Assembly (NCBI GenBank): GCA_958295665.1
Contig: OY282559.1
Coordinates: 129,803,605-129,867,604 of the forward strand
DNA: 64,000 bases
DNA from: Tipula vernalis
Taxonomy: Eukaryota; Arthropoda; Insecta; Diptera; Tipulidae
Reading direction: 5' to 3'
Shown here: piece by piece, positions 12,024-24,272 of the stretch
Layout of the letters: every line of letters begins with the position of its first letter
Position numbering within the stretch: position 1 is the first letter of the stretch
Program-made: the position numbers and the translations under genes
Notes under the pieces: generated by a model
The model's database searches: none
What the model was told of the DNA's origin: nothing
The model's input: the letters and a program-made list of their open reading frames with translations, nothing else

Positions 12024-13179
12024 TTTATTTTGGAAAGATAATAAGTTCGAAATTCGAAAATATTACGTCCAAATATTTTTATTGAGAGTCCTGACCGCAC
12101 TCAGGACTCACATGACCACTTAGTAAATTGATGGAAGAGTCTGACACCTTTCCCAGATTTAAAAAAAAAAAAATTTTATTGGCTACATGTAAATTGTTAG
12201 CCAATCGAAGTTTTTGGTTTTATGCAAATAAAACAGATGCTGGTTTGATTTCAATGAAAATGGAACTATGTTCGTACCTATTGGTGCTCTATTTAAAATA
12301 TCCCTATATGTGTTGTCTATAGAAATTTTTCAAAATAATTGTTCGGGCTGAAAGAAATCATGTTGGCATAAATGCCTCCATTCGACTAAAATTAATTAAT
12401 TAAGGTCTTTGCGTTCTCTGCGAATATTTACCATTAATATCATGAATAACTTCCCAATTGTGTATAGCGGCCTTTGTTTCAGTATGAGCTATATACTATA
12501 TATTTGAAAAATAATTTATTAATTATTACAAATATCAATAAGTATTTAATTTATAACCATAGGGCATATTACAACAACAACAAATATGGTAATTTAAAAA
12601 TGCAAATTATATAAAACATTCTGTCGTCGAGTTGGTTGGTGTTTTGTTGGTGGATTTTTTTTTTATTTTTGTTCCATTTTTCATAATTAATTCATAATTT
12701 TTTCACAAATAATGTTTGTTTTTTATTTTTATTTTAATATTTTATTTTAAAAATGTTTTCACATTTCAAAAATTAATTAATTTTTGTGTAAATTGAAATA
12801 AATACGATATTGTGTGCGGTGCTAGTATATATAGTATGTATACAAATTGTGAGTCTGGGTTAAATAAATATGTTTAGTGCTTTTCATGGCATAATTATAT
12901 GTTGTGTTTTTTATTTTGTAGATGTGTTTATGGAAAGGGCTTGCTACTGATGATGACATGTTAGTAGTACAACAATTACAGCAATTACTACATATGAATT
13001 TTAACGTTTTGTTGTCGTTTTATGATACGAAAAGTGATGTGCGATAGATCTAATATTGGTTTGTAGCCCTAAATGTACACATGTATTTAAACTTTATCTG
13101 CTCGAAAGCGAAATTTTTAATTGAATAATCTCGAAGCAGAATTGCATGCTTTGGTTTTCGTTACACTTACACAATGCAC
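12024..13179. other. AT-rich intergenic stretch, no gene seen
   Basis: Low-complexity AT-rich sequence with T runs. A small inverted motif (AGTCCTGACCGCACTCAGGACT, split as AGTCCTGA and TCAGGACT) sits near 12088-12109. No protein similarity was recognised. Confidence 0.45.
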
Positions 13180-13870
13180 TTATTCAAAATATGGTCCGTC
13201 AATCGTCAAGATGTGAATCGTACGTCTTGAAGGGCTGACTACATCGACCGGAATAAATAGTAATCAGAAGGAATGTATAGCGAATATGGCGGGTTGGATA
13301 GAAATTCTCAGTTCTGCCCTTCTAGATTAGTTTTAACGAATCTAGCAGTATGTAGTTTTGCGTTGTCATACTGCAAAATCAGTCTATTGTGTCTATTCTC
13401 CCATTCTGGTCAGTAACATTTTTCATTTCGAGTCACAAGTCGATGCAGAAAACCCTTTCTTTGTTCTCTTTGAAGAATCATTTCAGAACTGATTTTTCGA
13501 CATTCCATATGCCTTTCTATTAATTCATGTGGTATCCAATTACCAATTTTAGAACCATCCCCACTCCATGTAGTCGTCGACTGACAACGGATTGATACAC
13601 ATTTAATGCTTCTCTTCATCCAATAATGCTTGAAATATCTTCAATTTTTTTCGGTCTAGCATTACATTGTGTGTCTTCAACATCGAATAAACCTTCTTCA
13701 AATTGCCTAAACCACATTCGACTCATTTTATCATAAAAACATAAATTTGTTTTAAATATTGGTACAAATAAAACATTTTCCTTTCTGGAAAAGGATACAA
13801 AATGGTTTTTAGTAAAACAGAAAGATAAATCTTCTTCAACATTTAGTTCACACATAATCATAAAATTGCA
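13180..13870 (-). pseudogene. Mariner transposase relic (mellifera-like subfamily)
   Basis: The minus-strand frame at 13861-13616 has KMSRMWFRQFEEGLFDVEDT then RPKK, the typical mariner DNA-binding linker. The frame at 13619-13410 has IGNWIPHELIERHMECR and LQREQRKGFLHRLVTRNEK, where the first catalytic Asp (usually TGDEKW) reads N. Further on, around 13200-13380, the strand reads ILQYDNAKLHTARFVKTNL and PSDYYLFRSM, matching the DNA(R/K)xH and SDYHLF motifs with D34D-type spacing. Frameshifts and at least three stops interrupt it. Terminal repeats were not found. Confidence 0.85.
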
Positions 13871-15090
13871 GTAAATGAAATTAATTTTTTTTTTTGGTTT
13901 TTAATATTTTTGAGTTCATCCCAAATAACACTTGGCCAAGAAAATTCAATTTCTTGACGGCATAACATCATAACTAGATAAAACGACTCTCTTTAAAAGG
14001 TCCAACATTTTTTTTTTCTTTGCAATTCCCTATATGAGGCGCCAGGATCATGAAGCCTCAAATGTATGAGTTTCTATTTCGTTATAGATTTGCTTTATAA
14101 AATATTTATAAAAGCGCTTCTCGAGGAATGAGAGAATGTCGAAGTCGCGTGTACCTATTCCCTCAGCAAATAAAATCTAATTTTCCACAACAACAAGTAG
14201 AAAATTATCATAATACACAGAGCAAAAAAAAAACGACAAAAATAGAAAAGCTAATTTTCCTGACAACATTGATTTTCCCCATTTTCTACATAAATATTTT
14301 ATATTATGAATATATTATAATATAAGCTTTAGTTCAATCTACTATATACACAATATACAAAGCTTTCACAAGAATATTTACAGCAATAGCAAAGCTCATT
14401 AATCAAAAAATATAAAATTGGTATTGTCGTCTCAATTTCTGTAAATGATTTCAATGCCAATCAAAATGTATTTACATCAAAAGTAATTTTATAAATAAAT
14501 TTATTTATTAAATATAATAGATTTTATTAATCCAGACATCATACCAAGAACAGTACAGTAAAAATAATAATTATTATATTGTTGATGATACGTTATGTAC
14601 CGTATCAAATAAAATAAATAAATATTTAATTAAATTTTAATTAATTGTTTTCTATCTTTGCCTACGATTAGAGCTTTACAGTCAAACATTTCATTAGCCT
14701 ACCAAATTAATAATCATTGTGTGATTTCCGTGGTGAAACGCGAGCACAGATTTTATCAATTGTGACTCTATTAAAAATTTAGCTTATTCAGTGTCGAGTT
14801 TTCTATTTCAGCATCAGTCTCTTGCTGTGCACTAATGATTGCGTCAATTTAATATTTTACGCGCTTACATTTTAACTGAGTATCGGATATGTCGAAAGGT
14901 TGGGCAAGCTTAGTTAAAGAATGAAATTATTGAAGAAATATGAAAAGTTACGGTTTTATTTTGATTTTAATTCCAAATAATTTACAAATAAAAATTAAAA
15001 TGATAAAAAAGAAGAATTCTGTGGCGAAAATCGACACTCTCGAATTCTCCTTCTAATATGAAACGGTGAATCGCATATAATACTTTTAAA
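13871..15090. other. AT-rich intergenic stretch, no gene seen
   Basis: No coding similarity, no clear inverted or tandem repeat and no RNA gene were recognised. It ends at an 80 bp unit (15091-15170) whose first 48 bases recur directly after the solo LTR at 22036-22082. Confidence 0.4.
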
Positions 15091-15666
15091 ATATGTAATA
15101 GAACACCACAACCTCAGCAGAATAAACCATATTCCATTTTAGCCATTACCAGACAGTGGTTTTAAAATATTGTTACGATTTTGCCTTGTCACTCACGGTT
15201 CGAATCACTGGATTGTGAATACAAACAAAATCAATTCAATTTACTACACTCAAAAAAATTATTGTTATAAATTTTTAATAACGTGTGATGAATTTTATAA
15301 AGAAAATCTACTAATAAAATTGAATAAAAACTTTTTGAGATTTACAACTTTTTTTTTAAATAAAAATATTTTGAAGTTAAATTAATAAACGAATCCCAAA
15401 AACTATATTTCAATTTAACCACATCGATTTAGTAGATTTTAAGTATAAAACTTTAATACTGTATTTGGTACATTCAACAAAAGAAGTTTTTAATTTTATA
15501 ACTACGATTCTCAATATAATCAAATTCAAAACAGTGTTGTAAAAATAGAAACAATTGCTATGAAAACCAAAATTCTTCGTTTTAATTCTACATTATTATC
15601 AATTCCGTTTGTCAGCTAAACGTCAAAATAGATTTTGCATGTACGTTTAACAAACAGTTCACTAAA

Positions 15667-18111
15667 ATGGTGTTAAATTGTTTTAAGTGCGGTGTTCGGT
15701 TTATTGGGATAGACAACTATATTAAACATTTAAAGTTGGCTCACGGTTTAACTGAAAATAGTCTTTATTATTTTACTTTAAATAATTGTGTTCAATCATT
15801 TAATTCTGTATATGTATTCACGCGTCATATGAAAAGAAAACATGCTATATCAGGAACAACTAATTTGAACTATACGTTAAACCTTGGAAATATTGCAGAA
15901 GATACAGTTCCATTTCAAACAAATTTTGCGGAAAATTTAAAAATGGGGAATTGTGAGTTGAGTGCTGATAGAAGTGAATGTGAGCCAAATGTTCAGAAAA
16001 TAGTGCAAATCCCTGAAAAAATCGATTTGACCCAGAGTTGTTTGAAGTTTACGTTAAGCCTACATAATAATATCATTTTTACCCGAAAAAATGTGTTATA
16101 TATCCAAAATAAGGTACAAGAATTTATCGTTTCACCTATTTTTCTTAATTTAAAAGAGTATCTTCGCGATTTGGATGTGGGTGATGGCTTTACGTACAGT
16201 GGAGTAATGAAAGGTGCCACCTTGACCGAAAACCCATTTAAAAAGTTTGACACGGAACATAAACTTTTCAAAACCTTGTATGAGCTTGATGTTTATAGAC
16301 CTCCGAAATGTATAACAATAAATAACGAAGTTTCTGAAACTATATCGAATGGTGTTCCTAAGTTAGATGAAAAAAATTATAAAGCAGTGATTTTTCCGAT
16401 AACATTTCAAATAAAAAAATATTTTGAGACAGAAAATATTTTTGATTTAACTATGAAAAATTACCAAAATCTATTGAAATTAGATTATTACGGCAACATA
16501 ATAAATGGGCAAATTTGGAAAAATAAGATAAAAAACTATCGAAACAAAGTTGTTCTACCTTATGTGTTATATTTTGACGACTTTGAGGTGAATAATCCCC
16601 TTGGATCACATGCTGGTACACACAAAATATTAGGATGTTATTACAATTTTCCAGTTATCCCTGATCACGAAAAATCGAGATTGAACAATATATTTTTAGC
16701 TGCTCTTTTTAAAAGTTGTTATGTTGACAGTTGTGGTAACGATGTGGCCTTGGTTGATCTTGTACGACAAATGAAAGAATTAGAAACACAAGGTATCGAA
16801 ATACGTCAAGGAGAAAATAACATTAAAGTATATATTGTACTCGCGGCAATTACTGAAGATAATTTGGGACTAAACAAAATTTTAGGGTTTACCAGCTCAT
16901 TTTCAGTCAATTACTTCTGTAGAAGGTGTAAACGACGTAAAGATCACATACAAACTGATTTAGTTGAATATTCATCTTACTTACGAAATTATGAAAACTA
17001 TGAAATCGACTTACTATTAAATGATTCATCGAGAACAGGCATCGCAGAAACTTGTGTTTTTAACACTTTAAATAACTTTCATGTTTGTGACAATGTTGTG
17101 TTTGACATTGTGTATGATGTTTTTGAGGGAGTTGCTAAATATGATGTCTGCAAAATATTATCGTACTTCATTATTGAAAAAAAATGTTTTACAATTATTG
17201 CTATGTTAAATTATAGAAAGCAAATGTTTAACTACGGCCCTACTGAAATAGGCAACATATCACAAGAAATTTCTTTAGCTCATCTAAAAAGCAATACCAT
17301 AAAAATGACTGCTAGAGAGATGATGACTTTCATTCATTTCTTACCACTAATGTTAATGGATATGATTCCTCGTAATGACCAAGTGGGAAAGTTTCTAATT
17401 ACTTTAGTAAAATTTGTAGATATGATATTGAAACCCTCATTTAAAGAAACTGAAATTCAAATTATTGAAAAAATAATATTTGAACATAACTCACAGTACA
17501 CAAGTTGATTCGGTGAGACTCTTAAACCGAAATTTCATTTTTTGATTCATTACCCTAACGCAATACGGTGTAATGGGCCCTTAAAACCACTATGGTGTAT
17601 GCGTTTTGAAGCAAAACACAAGATTTTAAAATCGTATGCTTATGGCACAATGTCAAGAAGGAATATTGCTCTATCTATTGGAATTAAAATGAGTTTGCAG
17701 TTTTCTTATATGCTCATTAACTAAAGTTTTTTTCAAGACCCATTGGCTTACGAAATATTACATACAGATTCAATACCATCAGAATTTATTGTAATTTCGG
17801 CGGACATGCAATTATTAAGGTCGTGTTCTTGGAATGGCATCCTGTATAAAAAAGGTTATTTTCTGACTATCTTATCAGAAATTCTAAATTTATTTGAAAT
17901 TGATTGTATAGCTAAGCAAAATAATCTAAACATAGTCCTACTATGTAACAAATGGGAAATTATTAATTTTGATGAGGAAATTCAAAGCTATCTAGTGCGT
18001 CCAACCAATGATAAGGTCCTAAAACTTATTACAGATTTTAATGTAAATCCAACACATTTATACTATACGCCGAACGGTGATAAGGTCATTCGACTAAAGC
18101 ATTTCTTCTAA
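15667..18111 (+). pseudogene. Zinc-finger DDE-type transposase, two in-frame stops
   Basis: One frame of 814 codons from ATG 15667 to TAA 18111 is broken only by TGA (17506-17508) and TAA (17722-17724). Residues 1-60 hold two C2H2-like fingers (CFKCGVRF...HLKLAH and a weaker one ending HMKRKH). The core has YFDDFEVNNPLGSHAGTHK (about 303-321), NYFCRRCKRRKDHI (about 416-429) and DIVYDVFEGVAKYDVCK, followed after the first stop by LKPKFHFLIHYP and LWCMRFEAKHK. The layout is that of a widespread animal transposase family I place near CMC/EnSpm. The Asp of DDF and of DVFEG are candidate catalytic residues by inference. Apart from the two stops it looks well preserved, so decay is recent. Confidence 0.8.
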
Positions 18112-18558
18112 TTTTCTATCATTTTCAACCAAAGATTATGTTAAAAATACATAACCACAAAAAATATAAAAATTTGTGTTAAACATATTTTCATATAAAT
18201 TTATGAATTGCAATATTGTTGTTGTGAAAGTAAAAACAGTCCGGTTTTATAACATATTAAATAAAAACAAAACTTTTTTAGTGTAAATAATAACAGTGTT
18301 ATAAACTCTACTAAATAAAATATGATGTTCTCTCTCTATATATCCGTTACAAAGAGAAAATAATACATGCATCATAATTCATTATATTTTTCATTAACGT
18401 GTGGATGTAAACAGTAAAGTCGAAATAAAATTCAAGGAAAAGATCATCGTTCAGCGTGAATTTTCAGTTTCTTTGCATATACATAAAAAAATATTTAATT
18501 TTACTAAAATTTAAAGAATAAGTGATTATTTAAGGCAAAGCCATAAGTGATTATTAAG

Positions 18559-21016
18559 ATGTCAACAAATACAACTGAATCATTGGAACAGGATAATGGA
18601 GAAAGTAGTATAGACCATGCGGTAGATCATTTGGTTGGATCTAATAATGAAGCATATGTAGGAAGAAATGGGATTTGTAGTTTAGATAATAATGTGATTC
18701 AACAAATTAATATTAAGGAGAGCACCGTTATCAATTTAAAAGAATTGATAGTTGAGAAATGGAATATGGAAGAAGAAGTGTTTCAGAAACTTTTACGTAA
18801 GTAAATCTTGTTCTTAAGTATTTACTGATTAACTTAATTTGTATAATTAATATTATTTCGTATAATCACAAAACACCAACAGTTTTCACTTACTTAAAAA
18901 TAAAAAAACCAAAATTTTATTTTTGAATTTATTTACTTTTATTTATTTAAAATTACAACTAGTTTCGATCTTGTAAAGATCATCTACAGGTAATTTTTTG
19001 CAATGGATTTTTAAGTAAGTGAAAACTGTTGGTGTTTTGTGATTATACGAAATAATATTAATTATAAAAAGATCACTTACGTCACTCCGCTTCAAAAAAA
19101 AAAAAATTTTTTTTTTTTTTTAAAAAATGTTTAAAACTTAATTTGTGTAAAATATTTTTTTAAACTTATTTCAGTTAAAAGATGTTCGCTACACACTTTA
19201 AAAGTAATGAATTATGAAGATGTAAAAATAATATTTCCAGACGAGGAAATCGGGTATCGCATCGATTTCATCAGTAATCTAACTGAATGGAGAACTACAA
19301 TGGTAACTACTATATTTTTATAAAAGTTCTATAGTTCTATTCTACCAGAAGACACCTCCATTCTCAGTTTGGTTCTGCATTTTTTCGTGCATTTTGATCG
19401 ATCTTTTTAGGCGTATGAAAACTTTTTTCTGAACGTTTATAAATTGATAAATTATATTTCTAATTAGGGATTAGATTGTGATAATTTACAAAACACTTCA
19501 GTTCAAAAGGCTTGTAGTGGTTCTACGGAAACCATTTCTAACTGTTCCAACTGGTCATCTACAACAAGTGGCTGGAGCGGAAATACATCTGATTGACAAT
19601 CAGTTAACGGTTTTTTGGAAAATTTTACAACAAGTACAATTATTTGGCGCTCTCTTGTAGAATTCTACAATAACAATAAAAACAATTTTGATGAGTATCA
19701 CAGAAAAACCTTTGTGGATAACTTCATTAAACTATTTATTACCAAATATCAACGAAGGATGACAAATAAAGAAATCGAGGAAACTTCTAAATTAATAAAA
19801 AGTAAATTTCCTAATGAGAATATTGTAAGTAGAGATATTATGTACACAAGTTTTTTTTATGATTGTTGAAGTATCTGTTTATTTCAAAGGAGCTTTGGTA
19901 CATCCCAAGAAATGAAAAGAAAAACGCTCGTGGGCTCTTATACGACAAAAATGTCAACGAAACATCTAAATTAAGGAAACTCAGCACCTTAAATTGTGCG
20001 AGACCAAAAACAAACCCGCCTCAAAGCGCAACAAATTCCAATTTTGAAAACTTAATTAATTCAAGTTGTGAAGGAAGTAGCATAGATAATGCTGACAATG
20101 GTATGTATTAACATTACAGTAAAAAATGAAAATATATCATTAACGTGCGATTTGAATTACAAATGTAGAAACGAACAGAATGTGGTTAAAGCACAACATC
20201 GAACCTTGGGCCGACATAACAGAGCGTTGGCGGTTGACTTTTAAATACCGAAGAAAAGACATTTTGAAATCAAATACAGGAGAAATAATACAAATGTGGC
20301 CATTATACTGCAACTCTTTAGGCCATAATTTAATGGAAATAGATTTTTACCTACTGTTTCCTGGCAAGGAAAACAATTTCCTTAATAACTGGAATGAGTA
20401 TAAGCGTAAAGCTAAAACAATATTCAAAACTATAAAAAATAAAGCGGTTAAGAAAGAGTTTGATAAGTGGGACGATGAAATTGAGGGTAATTATAATTAT
20501 TAATTTTTTAAAGAGGGATTCGTAAAATAATGCTTTTTGTTTTCTTAAGAAACCAGGATTACTTATCAATCATCCTTCTAGCCGGGCTTCTAAAACCAAA
20601 CAAAATATCTTTTAAACAGAAATATTTGGCAGCCATCCATCACCGTTGCCCAACTAAGTGTAATTATACACGTAACAACCCAAAATGAAATTCATGGAAC
20701 CTTATGTAAAATGAGAGAGAAATATTTGACTCTAAATATGACGATGCAGCCTGTAATTGTGGCAGTTGGAGATAACTTAAACAATCTACAGGACATTTAC
20801 GTATTTTTTGATTTCATCAAATTTAAACTGCCCACAATTCCGAAAGCTGTAGACGTAATTTTTTAAATATATCAAATTTTTAATTTAAAATACCCTCATG
20901 AATCTAAGCTCATTTGGACTTTCATTCAGCAGTATTTGTACGACATCTATTTGCCAACTGATACAAAGGCATCCAGTTTATCAGGTGTAATTTTGGAATT
21001 TCAGAAACAAAGTTAA
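18559..21016 (+). pseudogene. Transposon accessory gene with six or more exons
   Basis: Exons are inferred from splice sites and a continuous peptide: 18559-18796 (donor GTAAGT), 19175-19302 (acceptor TTTCAG), 19468-19824, 19890-20100, 20169-20486, then from 20557. Phases agree at each join. The start is ATG 18559, giving MSTNTTESLEQDNGESS. The first two exons form a small helical SAM-like region (LKELIVEKWNMEEEVFQ ... DVKIIFPDEEIGYRI). Later parts include WYIPRNEKKNARGLLYDK and WLKHNIEPWADITERW. The last part (DIYVFFDFIKFKLPTIPKA ... IWTFIQQYLYDIYL) ends at 21014-21016. Stops at 19594 (TGA), in exon 6 (TAA, about 20610) and near 20863 break it. Similar genes accompany this transposase family; the function is unknown. 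Confidence 0.65.
18843..19065. repeat. Foldback insertion with Penelope-like tail, within intron 1
   Basis: The sequences at 18843-18900 and about 19008-19065 are near-perfect reverse complements (both include CACCAACAGTTTTCACTTAC or its complement). The middle holds AT-rich TTTATTTATTTAAAAT followed by CTAGTTTCGATCTTGTAAAGATC. On the minus strand this reads CTGTAGATGATC-loop-GATCGAAAC. The organisation matches the tail of the Penelope-like copies at 53.5-54.8 kb. It lies wholly between exons 1 and 2 of the accessory gene. Confidence 0.65.
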
Positions 21017-22082
21017 AAATTTATGTACATTAAGACATAATTTGTAATTTGGGATACGAAATAAACTGGAATTTATGTTTAAGTTTTGAGTTGAAATTTT
21101 TGTATTATTTTTATTTATTCAATAAAAATTTAATGAAAATAATCGAACCTACCTCACAAATTTTGATGATCCAAATTAAATATTAAATTCATCACAATTT
21201 CGGTTGTAAAATGTATAACACATATTATGTTGTAAAAAGTATAAGCGCTTTCGGCATAAAATACATAACAATTTTGGTCGTAAATTCTACTCCTATAATA
21301 TTTTTCGTTGTAAAATGTATAACACACTCGTTGTAGAAAGAATAAGCGACTTAGATTAAACAAAAAGTGCTGTTTTTGAATTAATTATAATCAATAGTTT
21401 GAATCAACTATGATTATGGATAAAAAATAAAAATAATCTATGAAATTAACTACTTTATACGTTATAAATTCGAAATGCGTGGTAATAAAATTAAATACTT
21501 TTCTGATGTATATTAATACTAATATATGTGATTAAATTTAAAAATTTTAAATTATAAAAATTATGACACTAATTTATTGACTAATTTTTATAACAATTTT
21601 TAGTTGATTATAAAACGAAATTTTTAGTTTTTACTAAAAATTTTTTTTGAGTGTACCAACGAATTTATTTATTTCACACAAAAATTATAAAAACACTATT
21701 TACTAACGATAATTCACAAAATCACTTTATTTAATTTTTACACAATTTTATTAATCATTTGTAATTTTTATTTCGCACAAGAACACTTTTTAAATCACTT
21801 TTTAATTCCTTTTAAATCTTCGCACTATCGCTTACCAAATACTAATAATCCAATTCGATTTCGTTCGCCTTTTTATATACACAAACCAAACTTCTAGAAA
21901 GCTCAAAACTTTTCTAGTTAGAATAGCGTAGAAACATTTAGAACAATTTTATCATGGAAAATTCCATTTTAGTACAGTTAAACATTGAGCTATTAATTTA
22001 ACTTATTCTATTATACACTAAGTGTCACCGTTACAATATGTAACAGGAAACCACAACCTCAGCAGGATAAATCATATTCCAT

Positions 22083-22796
22083 TACTATAGTGCATGATAC
22101 GTCAGTTTGAATACAGAAATGGGACGCACATCGCGAGGAAGGTAAACAATTCTAGGTACGGACGTAAGATAATGTTTTAAATTGGTGACATGATTTTTCG
22201 AATTTAGGTAAGTGTCCAGATAAATTCAATGATACTTAAAGCAGTTGACTGATTCAATATTTAAAAAATTAGCTTGACAGTTAGTGGGAGCACATTTAGA
22301 AGCACCGTGATTTCTTATTTGGTTGTTATTGTGTGCAGCGCTGATTACATAAATTCCAAAAAACTTAAACTAGGTTTTATAACAGTCAGTGCTTATCAAA
22401 CAGTTTATAAAGAACCTTATAGTGTAAATTAAAAACCGTAAACGATTTAGGAGCGCTTAAAGTATTGTTAGTACTAGTTTTAACAGTTCTATTCTAAAAG
22501 GACGAAGCAAACCACTTGTTGCTACCCATCTAAAAGCAATGTCCTTCAAAATAGTCAATAAAAGCCTATGTTCTACCATATCAAAGGCTTTCGAAGCATT
22601 ACAAAAAAAAACCAGCACAAACATTATCACAGTTCAGCCCATTATGAATAGCATCAGAGCCATAACCATCTTGATGTATTTTTTAGAAGCTTTTTAGTGG
22701 TATAACTTTTCACTGATTTCCATAGGAATACAGTTTTTTAGCTTCAAGTTATTCGATGAAACAAGCAAAAAAAAAAAATTATAAAACGTTTATATA
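22083..22796. other. Intergenic stretch, no gene seen
   Basis: No protein motif or repeat was recognised between the solo LTR and the Tc1/mariner copy. Around 22520-22640 a short plus/minus similarity to retroelement reverse-transcriptase tails (AFDMVEHR-like on the minus strand) can be imagined but not supported. Confidence 0.35.
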
Positions 22797-23896
22797 CAGG
22801 GGTCAGCACTCGAAGTGTTACCAATTAACCCTGTTACTACCACGCTATTTTAGTAACGTAAACTACATAGCTGTGACTCTGAGACACACAGTCAAATTGC
22901 TCATTTCATATGGCGAATTCATTCAAACAACACTTTGGCCTACAGAATGAATCATTTTGAAAGATCCATTTGGTTTAAGTCCGGGGAATATGGTGGCCAT
23001 TGTTGAAAAGGAATGAAGCTGGTAACTTTTTCTGGTACAAAACGTTGGGTTTCACGGGCTTTATGGGATGGTACCAAGTCTTGTTGAAACGTTCAATGGT
23101 CGTCCAATGGTTGTTAAGGAATTGTTTACGTGCCCAAGATAACAAAGCATCGTTTAAAATCTTTTCACGGTAGATTTGTTGATGAGCATCCTTTGGCAGT
23201 TACCGCGGCCCAAACTATGCAGGCGGTTGCTTACGCGTAGCAATTCGCTGGTCTAACTTGTCTTTTGATTTGAACTGGAACCAAACACGATCGTTTCGTT
23301 TGTTTACATATTGCTGAACCGTAAAAAATTTTTCATCAGCTAATACCAAATTCTCAAGCTTGCCACCAACGTGCAACTGTTTTAACAACTTTTCTTTCGC
23401 TAGGTGTTCGAACTTCCTTTTTGTGCAGGTGTTAAATCTTGCACTTTTTGTATTTTGTAGGGCTTCAATCTTAGTTCAATTTATAATAATCGCCCCATGC
23501 TACGAGCAGACACATTGAGATTTTTCGCCAATTGAACTGCGCTTTGTCGTGGATTACGTTGAATTGTGGCCTTCACCTTTCGAACCATTTCTGGCGATGT
23601 TGCTGTTTTTGAATGTACACCTCCATGGCGTTTTTTCATGCTACCAGTTTCATTGTAACGTGAAATGATCCAATACACAAACATTTTGTTCATATGTAAA
23701 TGTCGTACCTCATTAACAATGGCTGGTTGAGATTTTCCAGCAAAATACAAAGCAACAACACTGTTGCGTTTGAATTCCATTTCGGTACCTTTTTCTAAAC
23801 CGCAACGTAGAACGATATGCTCCCGTAGGCTTGTAAACAACATAACAGACTGACGCTTGTCAAAAAATGAGCACGCTGTCATGCTTGTCATCCCTG
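22797..23896 (-). mobile_element. Tc1/mariner-type transposon, about 1.1 kb
   Basis: TA dinucleotides at 22795-22796 and 23897-23898 flank ends that share CAGGG (CAGGGGTCAGCACTCG on the left, CAGGGATGACAAGCATGAC read inward from the right). This gives a 1.1 kb element with TA target duplication, as for the IS630-Tc1-mariner group. The minus strand carries a degenerate transposase. The inverted ends beyond CAGGG are diverged. Confidence 0.8.
22930..23780 (-). pseudogene. Tc1/mariner-type transposase, broken C-terminal half
   Basis: The N-terminus starts at ATG 23780 (MEFKRNSVVALYFAGKSQPA) with a helix-turn-helix region, then TATSPEMVRKVKATIQRNPR and SAVQLAKNLNVSARSMGRLL; the frame ends at 23481. 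Continuing with frame changes the strand reads GGKLENLVLADEKFFTVQQY (first Asp), ERFQQDLVPSHKARETQ (second Asp) and QWPPYSPDLNQMD (third Asp region). Usual transposases of this group are about 340 residues. Stops and shifts between 23470 and 23150 make it a pseudogene. The SPDLN motif rather than mariner's SCDL/APSD form places it in a Tc1-related or rosa-like lineage. Confidence 0.85.
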
Positions 23897-24272
23897 TATA
23901 AGTTTTTTAAATATCTTTAACAACAATAAGAAATTTCCCCAGGTGGTAATTTTTGGTATGGTTTTACCAAATTCTTACAGCCATCACTGCCAGCTATGTA
24001 ATGTATATTGACTTAATCACCACACGATTTGTAGTGAAAACGATTTACTTAAACGACATTCATATATGTTGAAATTCAAACATTTATGAAAATATTTCAG
24101 AAATCATAATTCAGAATTTGTAACGCTTTCTTTGAAAAATTTGCCTTCGGAAAAATAGCCATTTCCCCTACGTTTTATGTGTTTTACTATGACAAGTTTG
24201 GTTTTTCCTCGTTTCTAATTCCTTTATAAAAGCTTCGTTCTTTAGACTATGGCTTTGTATATTTAATCTAGT
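23897..24272. other. Short intergenic stretch, nothing recognised
   Basis: About 375 bp of AT-rich sequence without recognisable coding or repeat structure. Confidence 0.35.

Larger units (their letters stand above)
15247..21653 (+). mobile_element. Two-gene DNA transposon, CMC/EnSpm-like, CACTC ends
   Basis: The element starts CACTCAAAAAAATT (15247) and ends in its reverse complement, AATTTTTTTTGAGTG (21653), with TA on both sides as a possible 2 bp target duplication. It carries two plus-strand genes: a C2H2 zinc-finger transposase (15667-18111) and a six-exon accessory gene (18559-21016). CAC termini and two genes recall the CMC (EnSpm/CACTA) superfamily; that placement is inference. Both genes carry stop codons. 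The element sits inside the solo LTR. Outside the tips the terminal inverted repeats are poor, both being AT-rich. Confidence 0.75.
15171..22035. repeat. Solo LTR, interrupted by a DNA transposon
   Basis: The outer sequence starts TGTTACGATTTTGCC (15171) and ends CACCGTTACA (22035), TG...CA ends with near-inverted TGTTACG/CGTTACA tips. It is flanked by ATAT on both sides (15167-15170 and 22036-22039), a plausible 4 bp target duplication. The LTR portions are 15171-15246 and 21654-22035, about 458 bp in all. The 6.4 kb between them is the CACTC-ended transposon. No internal retroelement coding is attached, so this is a solo LTR of an unidentified, perhaps Ty3/gypsy-type, element. Confidence 0.65.
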
